A DNA stretch of 64,000 nucleotides from Bosea sp. (in: a-proteobacteria) (GCF_023953965.1 NZ_JAMLIX010000001.1:2418501-2482500), one strand, 5' to 3'; counted from the first letter of the stretch, positions 24,268 to 34,802 are shown. Notes: a model not told the origin generated them from the letters alone. Made by a program: numbers and translations.

Positions 24268-25271
24268 TGCGTCCGCCGTCGATCGCCTATCCGGTGCTGA
24301 TCGCCGATATCGGCGGCACCAATTGCCGGGTTTCGCTGGTGGTCGATCCGGAAGGCCCGCACCGGCCGCTGGCGCGGATCGGCACCGGCAGTTACCCGAC
24401 GCCTGAGGCCGCCTTCGCCGCGGTGCTCGCGACGGTTCCCGACAAGCCGCGCTCGGCCGTGCTCGCCGTCGCCGGACCGATCGAGGGCCGGCAGGCCCAG
24501 CTCACCAACGCCGTCTGGCATCTCGACGGGCCGCGGATCGCGGGCGCGCTCGATCTCACCCAGGGGCTGATGGTCAATGATTTCGAGGCGCTCTCGGCCT
24601 CGCTTCCCGTTCTGGTGCCGGGCGACCTCGCGACCCTGGTCGAGGGCGCGCCGGAGCCGGAGGGCGTGCGGCTGGTGCTGGGGCCGGGGACCGGCTTCGG
24701 GGCCGCCGCCCTGCTGATGCGCGGCGAGCGCGGCATGCTGGTTGCGACCGAGGCCGGCCATATCGGCATCGGCCCGGAGGATCAGGCCGAGCAGCGGCTC
24801 TGGCCGGCGCTGAGCGAGGGGAGCCTGCGCCTGACCGTCGAGCATCTGCTCAGCGGCGACGGGCTGGTGCGGCTGCACAGGGCGGTGGCCCGGACGTCCG
24901 GCCTGCTGGAGGCCGATGTCGCCGCCGCCGACATCTCCCGCCTCGCCCATGACGGCGACCCGGCGGCCCTGATGACCGTGGTCTGCTTCTGGCGCCTGCT
25001 GGCGCGGGTCGCGGGCGATCTCGCGCTCGTCTTCAAGGCGACCGGCGGCGTCTTCATCGCAGGCGGCATCGCGCCGCATCTCCTGCCGCTGGCGGACAGG
25101 GCCGCGATCCGCGCCGCCTTCGCCTTGAAGCCGCCGATGGAGGACCTCGCGGCGCGTTTTGCCCTGCATGTCGTGACCGCGACCGACGCGGCCGAGCAGG
25201 GGCTTACCGCGATCGCCGCCAATCTCCACCGCTTCGGGCTCGACGATCCGAAGCGGCTGTGGTTTGGCTGA
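24267..25271 (+). CDS. glk: Glucokinase (ROK-independent Glk family)
   Basis: A 334-residue hexokinase-fold enzyme of the proteobacterial Glk type. It has the ATP-binding IADIGGTNCRVSLV at the N-terminus, LMVNDFEALSASLP with the catalytic Asp, LGPGTGFGAAAL and EAGHIGIGP in the middle, and GGVFIAGGIAPHL in the C-terminal lobe. It phosphorylates glucose to glucose-6-phosphate with ATP. The start codon overlaps the hyi stop (TGATG). The zinc-binding cysteine motif of ROK kinases is absent, which supports Glk. Confidence 0.93.
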   Translation: MRPPSIAYPVLIADIGGTNCRVSLVVDPEGPHRPLARIGTGSYPTPEAAFAAVLATVPDKPRSAVLAVAGPIEGRQAQLTNAVWHLDGPRIAGALDLTQGLMVNDFEALSASLPVLVPGDLATLVEGAPEPEGVRLVLGPGTGFGAAALLMRGERGMLVATEAGHIGIGPEDQAEQRLWPALSEGSLRLTVEHLLSGDGLVRLHRAVARTSGLLEADVAAADISRLAHDGDPAALMTVVCFWRLLARVAGDLALVFKATGGVFIAGGIAPHLLPLADRAAIRAAFALKPPMEDLAARFALHVVTATDAAEQGLTAIAANLHRFGLDDPKRLWFG

Positions 25272-25307
25272 GCGGTCCCTCCGCTCACCGCTCTCCATAA
25301 GGTTCGC

Positions 25308-26366
25308 GTGCAGCCCATCCGTTCCATCCAGGTCCTGCGCGCGCTCGCGGCGCTCATGGTCGCGGTCCACCATGTCCAGCCGGACGCCGCCGTGATCGCG
25401 GAGCGCGCGGGCCTGAGCTTCGCCCGCAGCGATCTTTTGCCGTGGATGGCCGGCGTCGACATCTTCTTCGTCGTCTCCGGCTTCATCATGGTCCATGCCT
25501 CGCAGGAGCTGTTCGGGCGGGCCGGCGCCGCGCGCGCCTTCCTGACGCGGCGGCTCGCGCGCATCGTGCCGCTCTACTGGGCGATGACGAGCCTGTTCCT
25601 GCTGGCCGGGCTGGCCGTTCCGGCCCTGCTCAATTCGGATGCGCCGAGCCTTGGGCAGGTCCTCGGCTCCTACCTGTTCTGGCCGGTCGTCTCGACGCAA
25701 GGGCTGGTGCAGCCGGTCTATTCGCTGGGCTGGACGCTGAACTACGAGATGCTGTTCTACGTCCTGTTCGCCGCCGGGCTGATGCTGCCGGCGCGGCTGA
25801 CGCTGCCGGCCGTGACGCTCGTGCTCGCGGGCCTGGTGGCGGCGCAAAGCCTCGCCGGGCCTCTCGCGCTGCCCTTCGGCTTCTGGGGGCAGCCGATCGT
25901 GCTCGAATTCGCCGCGGGGATGGGCATCGCCGTGCTGCGGCGGAAGGGCTTGCGGCTGCATGGGGCCCTGCGCATCGCGGTCGCGGCGGCCGGTGCCGGT
26001 TTATTGATCGCGGCTGCCCATCTTCCGGGCACGGACGGCCCCTGGAGCAGCGTGCTCTGGCGTGGCGGGGCTGCGATCCTCCTGATGCTCGCCGCCGGTT
26101 GCGGGCGCGAGGGCATCGTGCCCATCGGACCCGTGAAGGCGCTGGCGGTCGTGGGCGATGCCTCCTATGCGCTCTATCTCGTCCATCCCTTCGTGATCCG
26201 GGGCCTGCGCGAGGTCGTACTGCGGCTCGGGCTGCCTATGCCGGCGCTCTATATCGCGCTGGCGCTCGCCGGTTCCGTGATCGCGGCGCTCATGGTCCAC
26301 CGCTTCTTCGAGAAGCCGGCGACGCGGCTCGTCCGGCGCCGGCTCAGCTCAGCCTCATCCCCTTGA
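25308..26366 (+). CDS. Acyltransferase 3 family membrane protein
   Basis: A 352-residue integral membrane protein with about ten helices. The N-terminal IRSIQVLRALAALMVAVHHV contains the family's catalytic His after the first helix, followed by GVDIFFVVSGFIM and TRRLARIVPLYW. Such enzymes O-acetylate or O-succinylate polysaccharides and other envelope sugars. The start is GTG at 25308 with an AAGG nearby. Nothing in the locus identifies the glycan; opgH, 2 kb upstream, makes periplasmic glucan as one possible acceptor. Its last 23 bases overlap the convergent small gene. Confidence 0.86.
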   Translation: MQPIRSIQVLRALAALMVAVHHVQPDAAVIAERAGLSFARSDLLPWMAGVDIFFVVSGFIMVHASQELFGRAGAARAFLTRRLARIVPLYWAMTSLFLLAGLAVPALLNSDAPSLGQVLGSYLFWPVVSTQGLVQPVYSLGWTLNYEMLFYVLFAAGLMLPARLTLPAVTLVLAGLVAAQSLAGPLALPFGFWGQPIVLEFAAGMGIAVLRRKGLRLHGALRIAVAAAGAGLLIAAAHLPGTDGPWSSVLWRGGAAILLMLAAGCGREGIVPIGPVKALAVVGDASYALYLVHPFVIRGLREVVLRLGLPMPALYIALALAGSVIAALMVHRFFEKPATRLVRRRLSSASSP

Positions 26367-26697
26367 GCGACTGGCCGACCACGCCGCCGTCCTTGCGCCG
26401 CCGGGCGCGCTGCGCCTTGATCGCCTCGACATGCTCCGCTTGCGGGAAATAGCCGCGCTCCATGATCTCGAGCGCGTATTCCTCGTAAGTGAGGCCGAGC
26501 TTCGCGGCGTTCTCCTCGCGCCTCAACGCGATGTCGCGCGGCTTCTTCCACGCCCTGCGATGGGCGAAGCGCCAGTCGAAATAGCGGCCGATTGCCCCTG
26601 AGCCCGTGGCCTGACGCCGCTTGCGCGGCTTCAGCGGCGGGCCGCCGTTGTGGCCGATCCCGATGGGGCGTTCGCTGGGCATCGCTTCCGGACTCAT
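26344..26697 (-). CDS. Small basic protein with IGHNGGPPL motif, function unknown
   Basis: A 117-residue, highly basic protein (about a quarter Arg+Lys). Near the N-terminus it carries RPIGIGHNGGPPL (~10-22), a short motif repeated in many uncharacterised alphaproteobacterial and phage proteins, followed by a KPRKRR tract, a FDWRFAHRRAWKKPRD stretch and helical C-terminal parts. No catalytic residues are apparent; nucleic-acid binding is possible from its charge. In-frame start at M6 (26682) is an alternative. Confidence 0.68.
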   Translation of the reverse strand: MSPEAMPSERPIGIGHNGGPPLKPRKRRQATGSGAIGRYFDWRFAHRRAWKKPRDIALRREENAAKLGLTYEEYALEIMERGYFPQAEHVEAIKAQRARRRKDGGVVGQSLKGMRLS

Positions 26698-26766
26698 GGG
26701 GCTTCTCGTTCCGTGCAGGATAAGGGCTACGACGGGCCAAGCAAGCTCCGTGCCGGAGCGGCGGCT

Positions 26767-27999
<1,233 letters not shown>

Positions 28000-28246
28000 C
28001 TGTTCGTTTTCCTTCTGGCGGCTTCCAGGGGCCGCGTTTCGGACGCAATGGCGCACTATCGCAGCCATGGGGGCGAAGCAATCGGAACCTTCTGATCGAT
28101 CCCGCGTCGTTGCGTGATGGATCGGTGCCGGCGGCGGTGTCGTCCCTCCCATGCGCCTGCGTCCGCTCAAGGGCGCTTGCGGTCGTGTCGCGAAGGGCGC
28201 AGGCTCGACCGGCGCGGCACGACATGACGATCTGCTCGGAGGCTGA

Positions 28247-28855
28247 ATGCCGAATCGTCCCGTTCTGGACTTCTGGTATGAGTTCGCGTCGCCCTATTCC
28301 TGCCTGAGCGCCCTCAGAATCGAGAAGCTGGCCGATGAGGCCGGCGTCGCCCTGCGCTGGCGGCCTTTCCTGCTCGGGCCGATCTTCGCGGCGCAGGGCT
28401 GGAACACCTCGCCCTTCGCGCTCTTTCCCAGCAAGGGGCGCTATATGTGGCGCGACACGGCGCGGCGCGGCCGGCGCCAGGGCATCAGCTTCGTCAAGCC
28501 GGAGAATTTTCCCCAGAATTCGCTGACCGCCGCGCGGCTGGCGCTCGCCGGCCGGGAGGAAGGCTGGACGCCGGTCTTCTCCCGGGCCCTGTTCCGGGCG
28601 CATTTCTGCGAGGGGCGCAACCTCGCCGAGGAGGCGGTGCTGAGCGCGGCGCTGAAGGAGGCCGGCGGCGATCCGGGCCACGCGCTGCCGCTCTCGCGCA
28701 GCGAGGAGGTCAAGGGCCGGCTCAAGGCCGAGATCGAATACGCCAAGTCGATCGGCATCTTCGGCGCGCCCTTCTTCGTCACCGGCGACGGCGAGCTGTT
28801 CTGGGGCGACGACCGCCTCGAGGAAGCGCTCGAATGGGCGGCGGAAGGCTGCTGA
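28247..28855 (+). CDS. DsbA-family 2-hydroxychromene-2-carboxylate isomerase-like protein
   Basis: A 202-residue thioredoxin-fold kappa-class GST/DsbA protein: LDFWYEFASPYSCLSA (the Ser-Pro-Tyr that replaces the CXXC pair), WRPFLLGPIF, and IGIFGAPFFVTGDGELFWGDDRLEEAL near the end. Characterised relatives isomerise 2-hydroxychromene-2-carboxylate in naphthalene breakdown with glutathione, but most homologues have no aromatic pathway nearby and neither does this one. ATG 28247 has GGAGG 4 nt upstream. Confidence 0.85.
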   Translation: MPNRPVLDFWYEFASPYSCLSALRIEKLADEAGVALRWRPFLLGPIFAAQGWNTSPFALFPSKGRYMWRDTARRGRRQGISFVKPENFPQNSLTAARLALAGREEGWTPVFSRALFRAHFCEGRNLAEEAVLSAALKEAGGDPGHALPLSRSEEVKGRLKAEIEYAKSIGIFGAPFFVTGDGELFWGDDRLEEALEWAAEGC

Positions 28856-28901
28856 ACCGGGAAGCGCGAACCCGGAATGAAGGCTGTGGGGTCCACCGTG
28901 T

Positions 28902-29969
28902 CTAACCCGGCCCCTCCGGCCGCTTCCCCCAAGGTCCCCGCGCGGTCTCCCCGACCATGGTCGGCAGGTCCTGGCGCTCGCCGATCTTCGGCGGGTGCGG
29001 CGGCATCGCCGGCATGCGCCCGCCGGCGGTCTCGACCAGCGCCTGCACGCGCTTGGTGACGGAGGGGTGGGTCGAGAACAGGTCGGCGACATCGTCCGGA
29101 TCGTTCTCGAAGCACATGTCCATCACGCCGGACGGCACGCCCTCGAGATCGGCGCGGCCGGAGATCTTGAGCAGGGCGGAGATCATCGCATCCGGGTTCT
29201 TGGTCAATTCCACCGCCCCGGCATCGGCGAGATATTCGCGCGAGCGCGACAGCGACAGCCGGATCACCACCGCCAGGAACCAGGAGATCACGATCACCGC
29301 GATGCCGACGAGGATGGCGAGCCCGTTGCCCTTGTCGCGCGAATTGCCGGAGGAGAAGCGGACGCCGCCGCGGCCGAAGCCGCGGAAGGCGAGCTCGCCG
29401 GCAAAGGAGATCACCCCGGCGATCACCACCGCGATCACCATCAGCCTGACGTCGCCGTTGCGGATATGGGTCAGTTCATGCGCCAGAACCGCCTCGATCT
29501 CGGCGTCGTCGAGCTCGGCCAGGAGTCCCGTCGTGACGCTGACGGTGAACTGCTTGTCGTTGACGCCGCTGGCGAAGGCGTTGAGCGCGTCGCTCTCGAC
29601 GATGGCGAGCTTCGGCATCGGCAACCCGCGCGAGATGCACAGATTCTCCAGCATCCGGTAGAGCTTGGGGTTGTCCTCGCGCTTCAGGCCCTTCGCCCCC
29701 GTCACCGCCCCGATCAGCGCGACGTTCATGCGGAAGCCGATGAAGATCCAGATGACCGTCGCCGCCGTGATGAAGGGGAACCACGAGCGGAAGATGCGGC
29801 TCGCCTCGCCGAAGGCGGATTGTCCGGGCGCCACGCCGCCGAAGCCATAGGCGATCAGCAGCAGGCCCCAGGCGGTGAGATAGGCCAGCAGGAAAAGGCC
29901 GGCGATCAGGAGGTTCGACCTGATCCGGTTGTTGCGCTGGTGCGTGTAGAGCCCGAAGGCCTGCGCCAT
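28902..29969 (-). CDS. HtpX-like M48 family membrane zinc metalloprotease
   Basis: A 355-residue membrane protease with two N-terminal helices, the zinc motif HELTH (~166-170), two further helices, and the third ligand motif EYLADAGAVELT. The C-terminus (STHPSVTKRVQAL) is usual for M48B. HtpX-type proteases degrade misfolded membrane proteins on the cytoplasmic side. It lies 34 bp after lemA on the same strand; the pair LemA-M48 is frequent in bacteria. It has a Pro-rich tail of about 35 residues. Confidence 0.9.
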   Translation of the reverse strand: MAQAFGLYTHQRNNRIRSNLLIAGLFLLAYLTAWGLLLIAYGFGGVAPGQSAFGEASRIFRSWFPFITAATVIWIFIGFRMNVALIGAVTGAKGLKREDNPKLYRMLENLCISRGLPMPKLAIVESDALNAFASGVNDKQFTVSVTTGLLAELDDAEIEAVLAHELTHIRNGDVRLMVIAVVIAGVISFAGELAFRGFGRGGVRFSSGNSRDKGNGLAILVGIAVIVISWFLAVVIRLSLSRSREYLADAGAVELTKNPDAMISALLKISGRADLEGVPSGVMDMCFENDPDDVADLFSTHPSVTKRVQALVETAGGRMPAMPPHPPKIGERQDLPTMVGETARGPWGKRPEGPG

Positions 29970-30003
29970 CGCAGCCGCTCCCCTTGCCGTGAGCGCCGAC
30001 GCG

Positions 30004-30561
30004 TCAGAACTTCACGCTGGGCGCGACCTCGATCTGCGCGCGGGTCTCAGTCCCGACATCGAAGAACTCGCGCTGGGTGAAGCCCATCTGCGGGGCGAAC
30101 AGCACGGCCGGGAAAGCCTGGATCGCGGCGTTGAACTCGCTCACCGCATTGTTGAAGAAGCGCCGCGCCGCCGCGAGCTTGTCCTCGACATTGCCGAGAT
30201 CGACCTGGAGCTGCTGGAAATTGGCGCTGGCCTTCAGGTCCGGATAAGCCTCGCCGAGCGCCAGGAGCCGCCCCACCGCGCCGGAGAGCTGCTGCTCGGC
30301 CGCCGCCTTGTCGTGGACGCTGCTCGCGCCCTGGGCCACGTTGCGCGCCGCGATCACCGCGTCGAGCGTCGATTTCTCGTGGGTGGCGTAGCCCTTCACC
30401 GTCTCGACGAGGTTCGGGATCAGGTCGTGGCGCTGCTTGAGCTGGACGTCGATGTCGGCGAAGGCCTGGTTGACGCGCTGCCGCATCGCCACGAGCCCGT
30501 TATAGGTCATGACCAGATAGACGGCGAGGGCCGCGACCAGTCCCAGAATGATCCAGCCCAT
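30004..30561 (-). CDS. lemA: LemA family membrane protein
   Basis: A 185-residue LemA protein: a single N-terminal membrane helix, then YNGLVAMRQRVNQAFADIDVQLKQRHDLIPNLVETVKGY and the C-terminal RRFFNNAVSEFNAAIQAFP, PAVLFAPQMGF signatures. The soluble helical bundle faces the periplasm; the molecular role is unknown. ATG 30561 follows an excellent AAGGAGAG, which rules out the longer upstream frame. It is the first gene of a pair with the M48 protease. Confidence 0.93.
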   Translation of the reverse strand: MGWIILGLVAALAVYLVMTYNGLVAMRQRVNQAFADIDVQLKQRHDLIPNLVETVKGYATHEKSTLDAVIAARNVAQGASSVHDKAAAEQQLSGAVGRLLALGEAYPDLKASANFQQLQVDLGNVEDKLAAARRFFNNAVSEFNAAIQAFPAVLFAPQMGFTQREFFDVGTETRAQIEVAPSVKF

Positions 30562-30740
30562 CGGGCGCTCTCCTTTACATTTCGCCGCAAGCCTTGCCGC
30601 GGCAGACTGGCATGAAGGCCGATTCCGGGAAAGCCGCATCCTTCATATTGATCTCGACGCCGGGCTGTGATGTGTAGGAGGCGGCTGGCACGATGCGGGC
30701 GGGGGCCCGCATTTCAAAACGATAACAAGAGGTTGGGGCG

Positions 30741-31286
30741 ATGAGGATAGTCTTGGCGGCGCTGCTTGCCGTGATGGCGGGCGCGTGCAATCAAACCGTG
30801 CAGTCCGAAGGACCGGAGCCGGTGGCGGCAGCGGCGGCCTTGCCCGCCGCGCCGGCCCTGCCGCCGGCGGCACCGGCGGCAGGGCGCCCTGTCGCGGTGG
30901 CAACCGCCGCCCCGCCGCCGGGCGAGCCCGGCCCGGCGCTCTACGAGCCGCTCGTCGACACGACGCGCGTGAAACCGCAGAAATACGAGCAGGATCTGCT
31001 GGCCTGCAAGCTGCAGGCGGTTCCGCAGGCGGCGGCGATCGGCCGGGCGACGAAGCAGCAGCAGACCGGGGCTGCGCTGCAGGTGGCCGGCACGCTCGCA
31101 AGCTATATCCCGGTGCCGGGCTTCCGCCAGGCGCATGTGCTCGCCGCGGCGACGAACGCCGTCCAGTCGATGGGGGAGGCGACCTCCGAAGGTGCGGCCG
31201 CCACGCTGGAGCAGGCGACGACGGATTACGCCTCGATCATGGACAATTGCATGGTGCAGAAGCGCTACAAGCTGCTGCGCGGCTGA
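30741..31286 (+). CDS. Putative lipoprotein, function unknown
   Basis: A 181-residue protein with a short lipoprotein-type signal (lipobox-like VMAGAC, Cys16), a Pro/Ala-rich linker (~25-65) and a compact helical domain with a conserved-looking KPQKYEQDLLACKLQA and IMDNCMVQKRYKLL ending (two Cys in the mature domain). Composition suggests an outer or inner membrane-anchored periplasmic protein. The -3 residue of the lipobox is Ala and not Leu, so lipidation is likely but not certain. I recognise no family. Confidence 0.72.
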   Translation: MRIVLAALLAVMAGACNQTVQSEGPEPVAAAAALPAAPALPPAAPAAGRPVAVATAAPPPGEPGPALYEPLVDTTRVKPQKYEQDLLACKLQAVPQAAAIGRATKQQQTGAALQVAGTLASYIPVPGFRQAHVLAAATNAVQSMGEATSEGAAATLEQATTDYASIMDNCMVQKRYKLLRG

Positions 31287-31319
31287 TTGCGGCCTTGCCC
31301 TCGCGGCGGGCTTGCATTA

Positions 31320-31344
31320 CACCGCCCCTGTCCGAAGGGCGGTG
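31320..31344. terminator. Possible terminator after the lipoprotein gene
   Basis: caccgccc (31320-31327) pairs exactly with gggcggtg (31337-31344) across a 9-nt loop, 34 nt after the lipoprotein stop. No T-run follows, so it may act with Rho or in the rpsA leader. The remaining ~225 bases to rpsA show no gene. Confidence 0.3.
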
Positions 31345-31569
31345 ATCCATCATGCGCCGGGGGCGGCCTTTGCGGCTTGCTCCCGTTTCGTGTTGGCGAC
31401 GTGACCCCTCTGATGCGGATCGAGCCGGCGGCCCAGGTGCCCCGTGGCTCTCGACGAGCCGGAAGCCTCCCGCGCGGAGGCGCCGACGGCAGCGATCCGC
31501 CGTGCAGCACGAGCCCGAGGCACCATGCCGGACATCCGCGGGATACGCGGCCGGCTCCCAGGAGATCAC

Positions 31570-33273
31570 ATGTCAGCAGTTGAGAGCTACAACGCGGGCC
31601 GCGAGGATTTCGCCGCCCTGCTCGAAGAGTCCTTCACCAAGAACGAAGCCCTCGAGGGTTCGGTCATCAAGGGCAAGGTCGTCGCCATCGAGAAGGATAT
31701 GGCGATCATCGACGTCGGCCTGAAGACGGAAGGGCGCGTCGCGCTCAAGGAATTCACCGGCCCCGGCCGCGAGCAGGAGCTGAACGTCGGCGACGAGGTC
31801 GAGGTCTATCTCGACCGGATCGAGAACGCGCTCGGCGAAGCCGTCATCAGCCGCGACAAGGCCCGCCGCGAAGAGAGCTGGGTCAAGCTCGAGAAGGCCT
31901 TCGAGGCCCGCGAGAAGGTCACCGGCATGATCTTCAACACCGTCAAGGGCGGCTACACCGTCGATCTCGACGGCGCCGTCGCCTTCCTGCCGCGTTCGCA
32001 GGTCGACATCCGCCCGATCCGCGACGTCGGCCCGCTGATGGGCCAGCCGCAGCCCTTCGAGATCCTCAAGATGGATCGCCGCCGCGGCAACATCGTCGTG
32101 TCGCGCCGCACCGTCCTCGAGGAGACCCGCGCCGAGGCCCGTTCCGAGCTCGTCGCCTCGCTCGAAGAGGGCCAGGTCATCGACGGCGTCGTCAAGAACA
32201 TCACCGAATACGGTGCGTTCGTCGACCTCGGCGGCATCGACGGCCTGCTGCACGTCACCGACATGGCGTGGCGCCGCGTCAACCATCCGTCCGAGGTCGT
32301 GACCATCGGCCAGACGGTCAAGGTCAAGATCATCAAGATCAACCAGGACACGCACCGCATCTCGCTCGGCATCAAGCAGCTGCTCGCCGATCCGTGGGAC
32401 GGCATCGCCGAGCGCTACCCGGTCGGCACCCGCCTCAAGGGCCGCGTGACCAACATCACGGACTACGGCGCGTTCGTGGAAGTGGAGCCGGGCATCGAGG
32501 GCCTGATCCACGTCTCCGAGATGAGCTGGACCAAGAAGAACGTCCACCCCGGCAAAATCGTCTCGACCTCGCAGGAAGTCGACGTCGCGATCCTCGAGGT
32601 CGATCCGGTCAAGCGCCGCATCTCGCTCGGCCTCAAGCAGACGCTGCGCAACCCGTGGGAGCTGTTCGCCGAGCAGCACCCGTCGGGCTCGACGGTCGAG
32701 GGCGAGGTCAAGAACAAGACCGAGTTCGGCCTGTTCCTCGGCCTGGAAGGCGACATCGACGGCATGATCCACCTCTCGGATCTCGACTGGAACCGTCCGG
32801 GCGAGCAGGTCATCGAGGAATACAAGAAGGGCGACGTGCTCCAGGCCGTCGTCCTCGATGTGGACGTCGAGAAGGAGCGCATCTCGCTCGGCCTGAAGCA
32901 GCTCGGCGGCGATCCCTTCGTCGATGCCGGCGAGTTCAAGAAGGGCCAGATCGTCACCTGCGAGGTGGTCGAGGTGAAGGAGTCGGGTCTCGACGTGAAG
33001 ATCGCCGACACCGACATGATGACCTTCATCAAGCGCGCGGAGCTTGCGCGTGACCGTTCCGAGCAGCGCCCCGAGCGCTTCGCGGCCGGCGAGCGCATCG
33101 ACGCCCGCGTCGTGCTGTTCGACAAGAAGGCCCGCAAGATCCAGGTCTCGATCAAGGCCCTGGAGATGGCCGAGGAGAAGGAGGCGATCGCCCAGTTCGG
33201 TTCGTCCGACTCCGGCGCCTCGCTCGGCGACATCCTGGGCGCCGCCCTCAAGAAGGCCGGCGACAAGAAGTGA
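31570..33273 (+). CDS. rpsA: 30S ribosomal protein S1
   Basis: A 567-residue protein with six S1 RNA-binding repeats, e.g. KGKVVAIEKDMAIIDVGLKTEGRV, DGVVKNITEYGAFVDLGGIDGLLH and KGRVTNITDYGAFVEVEPGIEGLIH. It unfolds mRNA at the ribosome and is essential for translation initiation on most transcripts. ATG 31570 follows CAGGAG. Codon usage is visibly more biased (GTC, CTC, AAG) than in neighbours, as expected of a highly expressed gene. The frequent upstream neighbour cmk is not present; a lipoprotein gene precedes instead. Confidence 0.97.
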   Translation: MSAVESYNAGREDFAALLEESFTKNEALEGSVIKGKVVAIEKDMAIIDVGLKTEGRVALKEFTGPGREQELNVGDEVEVYLDRIENALGEAVISRDKARREESWVKLEKAFEAREKVTGMIFNTVKGGYTVDLDGAVAFLPRSQVDIRPIRDVGPLMGQPQPFEILKMDRRRGNIVVSRRTVLEETRAEARSELVASLEEGQVIDGVVKNITEYGAFVDLGGIDGLLHVTDMAWRRVNHPSEVVTIGQTVKVKIIKINQDTHRISLGIKQLLADPWDGIAERYPVGTRLKGRVTNITDYGAFVEVEPGIEGLIHVSEMSWTKKNVHPGKIVSTSQEVDVAILEVDPVKRRISLGLKQTLRNPWELFAEQHPSGSTVEGEVKNKTEFGLFLGLEGDIDGMIHLSDLDWNRPGEQVIEEYKKGDVLQAVVLDVDVEKERISLGLKQLGGDPFVDAGEFKKGQIVTCEVVEVKESGLDVKIADTDMMTFIKRAELARDRSEQRPERFAAGERIDARVVLFDKKARKIQVSIKALEMAEEKEAIAQFGSSDSGASLGDILGAALKKAGDKK

Positions 33274-33309
33274 GGTTTTGGCTGCGCAAGCAGCCGGCCT
33301 TTGAGATCA

Positions 33310-33342
33310 GCCCGCGCGGAGCGATCCGCGCGGGCTTTTGTT
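33310..33342 (+). terminator. Rho-independent terminator after rpsA
   Basis: An 11-bp perfect stem gcccgcgcgga (33310-33320) / tccgcgcgggc (33325-33335) with a GCGA tetraloop is followed by TTTTGTTT. It lies 36 nt after the rpsA stop. Confidence 0.92.
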
Positions 33343-33361
33343 TCGCCTTCGGGAGCCCGCC

Positions 33362-34651
33362 ATGACCCCTGCCGCCATCGGCATCGACTTCGGCACCACC
33401 AACAGCGTCGTCGCGCTGGCCGGCGCCGACGGCTCGGTCACGACGCGCTCCTTCGCGACGCGGCAGGGCGCGGTCGACGCCTATCGCTCGGCGCTGATGT
33501 TCTGGCGCGAGGGGCGCCCGCCTCAGACCCGAATCAGCCATGTCAGCGGCCCCGATGCGCTCGACATGGCGCTGGGCATGACGGCCGAACACCGCTTCCT
33601 GCAATCGCTCAAGACCCATCTCTCCAGCCGCGCCTTCCAGGAGACGCGCCTGTTCGGCAAGCTTTTCCGGCTGGAGGACCTGATCGGCGTCTTCCTCAGC
33701 GATCTCTCGGACGGCCTTTCCGGCCGCGAGGCGCTGCCGCTCGTCTCCGGCCGCCCGGTCGTGTTCGCCGGAGAGCGGCCGGACGAGGAGCTGGCACTCG
33801 CCCGCCTGAGGGCGTCCTATGGCGAGGCCGGCATGGCCCAGGTCGATTTCGCCTATGAGCCGCTCGGCGCCGCCTATTGGTACGCCCGCGACCTGAAGCA
33901 GCCGCAGACCATGCTGGTCGCCGATTTCGGCGGCGGCACCAGCGACTTTTCGGTGATGCGCTTCGAGCCCGCCGCGCGGGGAGGGCTCACGGCGATCCCG
34001 CTCTCCCATGCCGGCATCGGCGTCGCAGGCGACACCTTCGACTATCGCATCATCGAGCATGCGGTCTCGCCGGCGCTCGGCAAGGGCACGGAATACCGCT
34101 CCTTCGGCAAGCTCCTGCCGGTGCCGGCGCATTACCATGCCGCCTTCGCGCAATGGCACAAGCTCTCGCTGATGAAGAGCCGCGAGACCATGGCCGAGCT
34201 CAACGCCCTGATCCGCGAGGCCGTCGAGCCCGGCAAGCTCACCGACCTGCTGACCGTGGTCGAATACGATCTCGGCTACGAGCTCTATCGCGCCGTCTCG
34301 GCCGCGAAGCTTTCGCTCTCCGACAGCGAGGCGACGACGCTCAGCTTCAGCCAGATGGGCGTCACCATCGAGAAGCCGATCCGCCGCGCCGATTTCGAGC
34401 GCTGGATCGCCGAGGACGTCGGCGCGATCGAAGCCGCGCTCGACCGCGCGCTGGCTGATGCCGGGCTGGAGCCTGGGCGGATCGAGGCCGTCTTCATGAC
34501 CGGCGGCACCTCTTACGTCCCGGCCGTGCGGCGCCTGTTCGAGCGTCGCTTCGGTGCCGGCAAGGTGCATATCGGCGACGCCTTCCGCTCGGTCGCCAGC
34601 GGGCTCGCGCTTCTGGCGCGCGACCGGGCGCGCGCCTGCGTCGCGGCCTGA
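33362..34651 (+). CDS. Hsp70-family ATPase without substrate-binding domain (YegD-like)
   Basis: A 429-residue actin/Hsp70-fold protein: phosphate 1 GIDFGTTNSVVALA (~6-19), phosphate 2 VADFGGGTSDFSVM and adenosine motif MTGGTSYVPAVRR, as in DnaK. It ends with the nucleotide-binding domain and lacks the DnaK peptide-binding and lid domains, so it is related to E. coli YegD. An ATP-dependent role is likely; a chaperone function cannot be assumed. ATG 33362 has GGGAG upstream. It stands between rpsA and sppA, a position where I know of no standard gene. Confidence 0.87.
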   Translation: MTPAAIGIDFGTTNSVVALAGADGSVTTRSFATRQGAVDAYRSALMFWREGRPPQTRISHVSGPDALDMALGMTAEHRFLQSLKTHLSSRAFQETRLFGKLFRLEDLIGVFLSDLSDGLSGREALPLVSGRPVVFAGERPDEELALARLRASYGEAGMAQVDFAYEPLGAAYWYARDLKQPQTMLVADFGGGTSDFSVMRFEPAARGGLTAIPLSHAGIGVAGDTFDYRIIEHAVSPALGKGTEYRSFGKLLPVPAHYHAAFAQWHKLSLMKSRETMAELNALIREAVEPGKLTDLLTVVEYDLGYELYRAVSAAKLSLSDSEATTLSFSQMGVTIEKPIRRADFERWIAEDVGAIEAALDRALADAGLEPGRIEAVFMTGGTSYVPAVRRLFERRFGAGKVHIGDAFRSVASGLALLARDRARACVAA

Positions 34652-34764
34652 GGCGCCTTGCCGGGCCGGGCCGACGGGTCTACATCACGGACCCGCAGCC
34701 GCCGCGCGCTTTCCGTTCGGCCGGAGCCGGTCGAACGAAAAGAATTCGCGCCAAACTAAAAGCT

Positions 34765-34790
34765 GAGCCTGTTCCGGTCGGAACGGGCTC
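34765..34790 (+). promoter_or_regulatory. Hairpin directly before the sppA ribosome site
   Basis: gagcctgttcc (34765-34775) and ggaacgggctc (34780-34790) form an 11-bp stem with one G-T pair and a GGTC loop. The ribosome site GGGAG starts 2 nt later (34792). Placement suggests an effect on sppA translation or terminator of upstream RNA; no T-run is present. Confidence 0.35.
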
Positions 34791-34802
34791 CGGGAGTATC
34801 CG

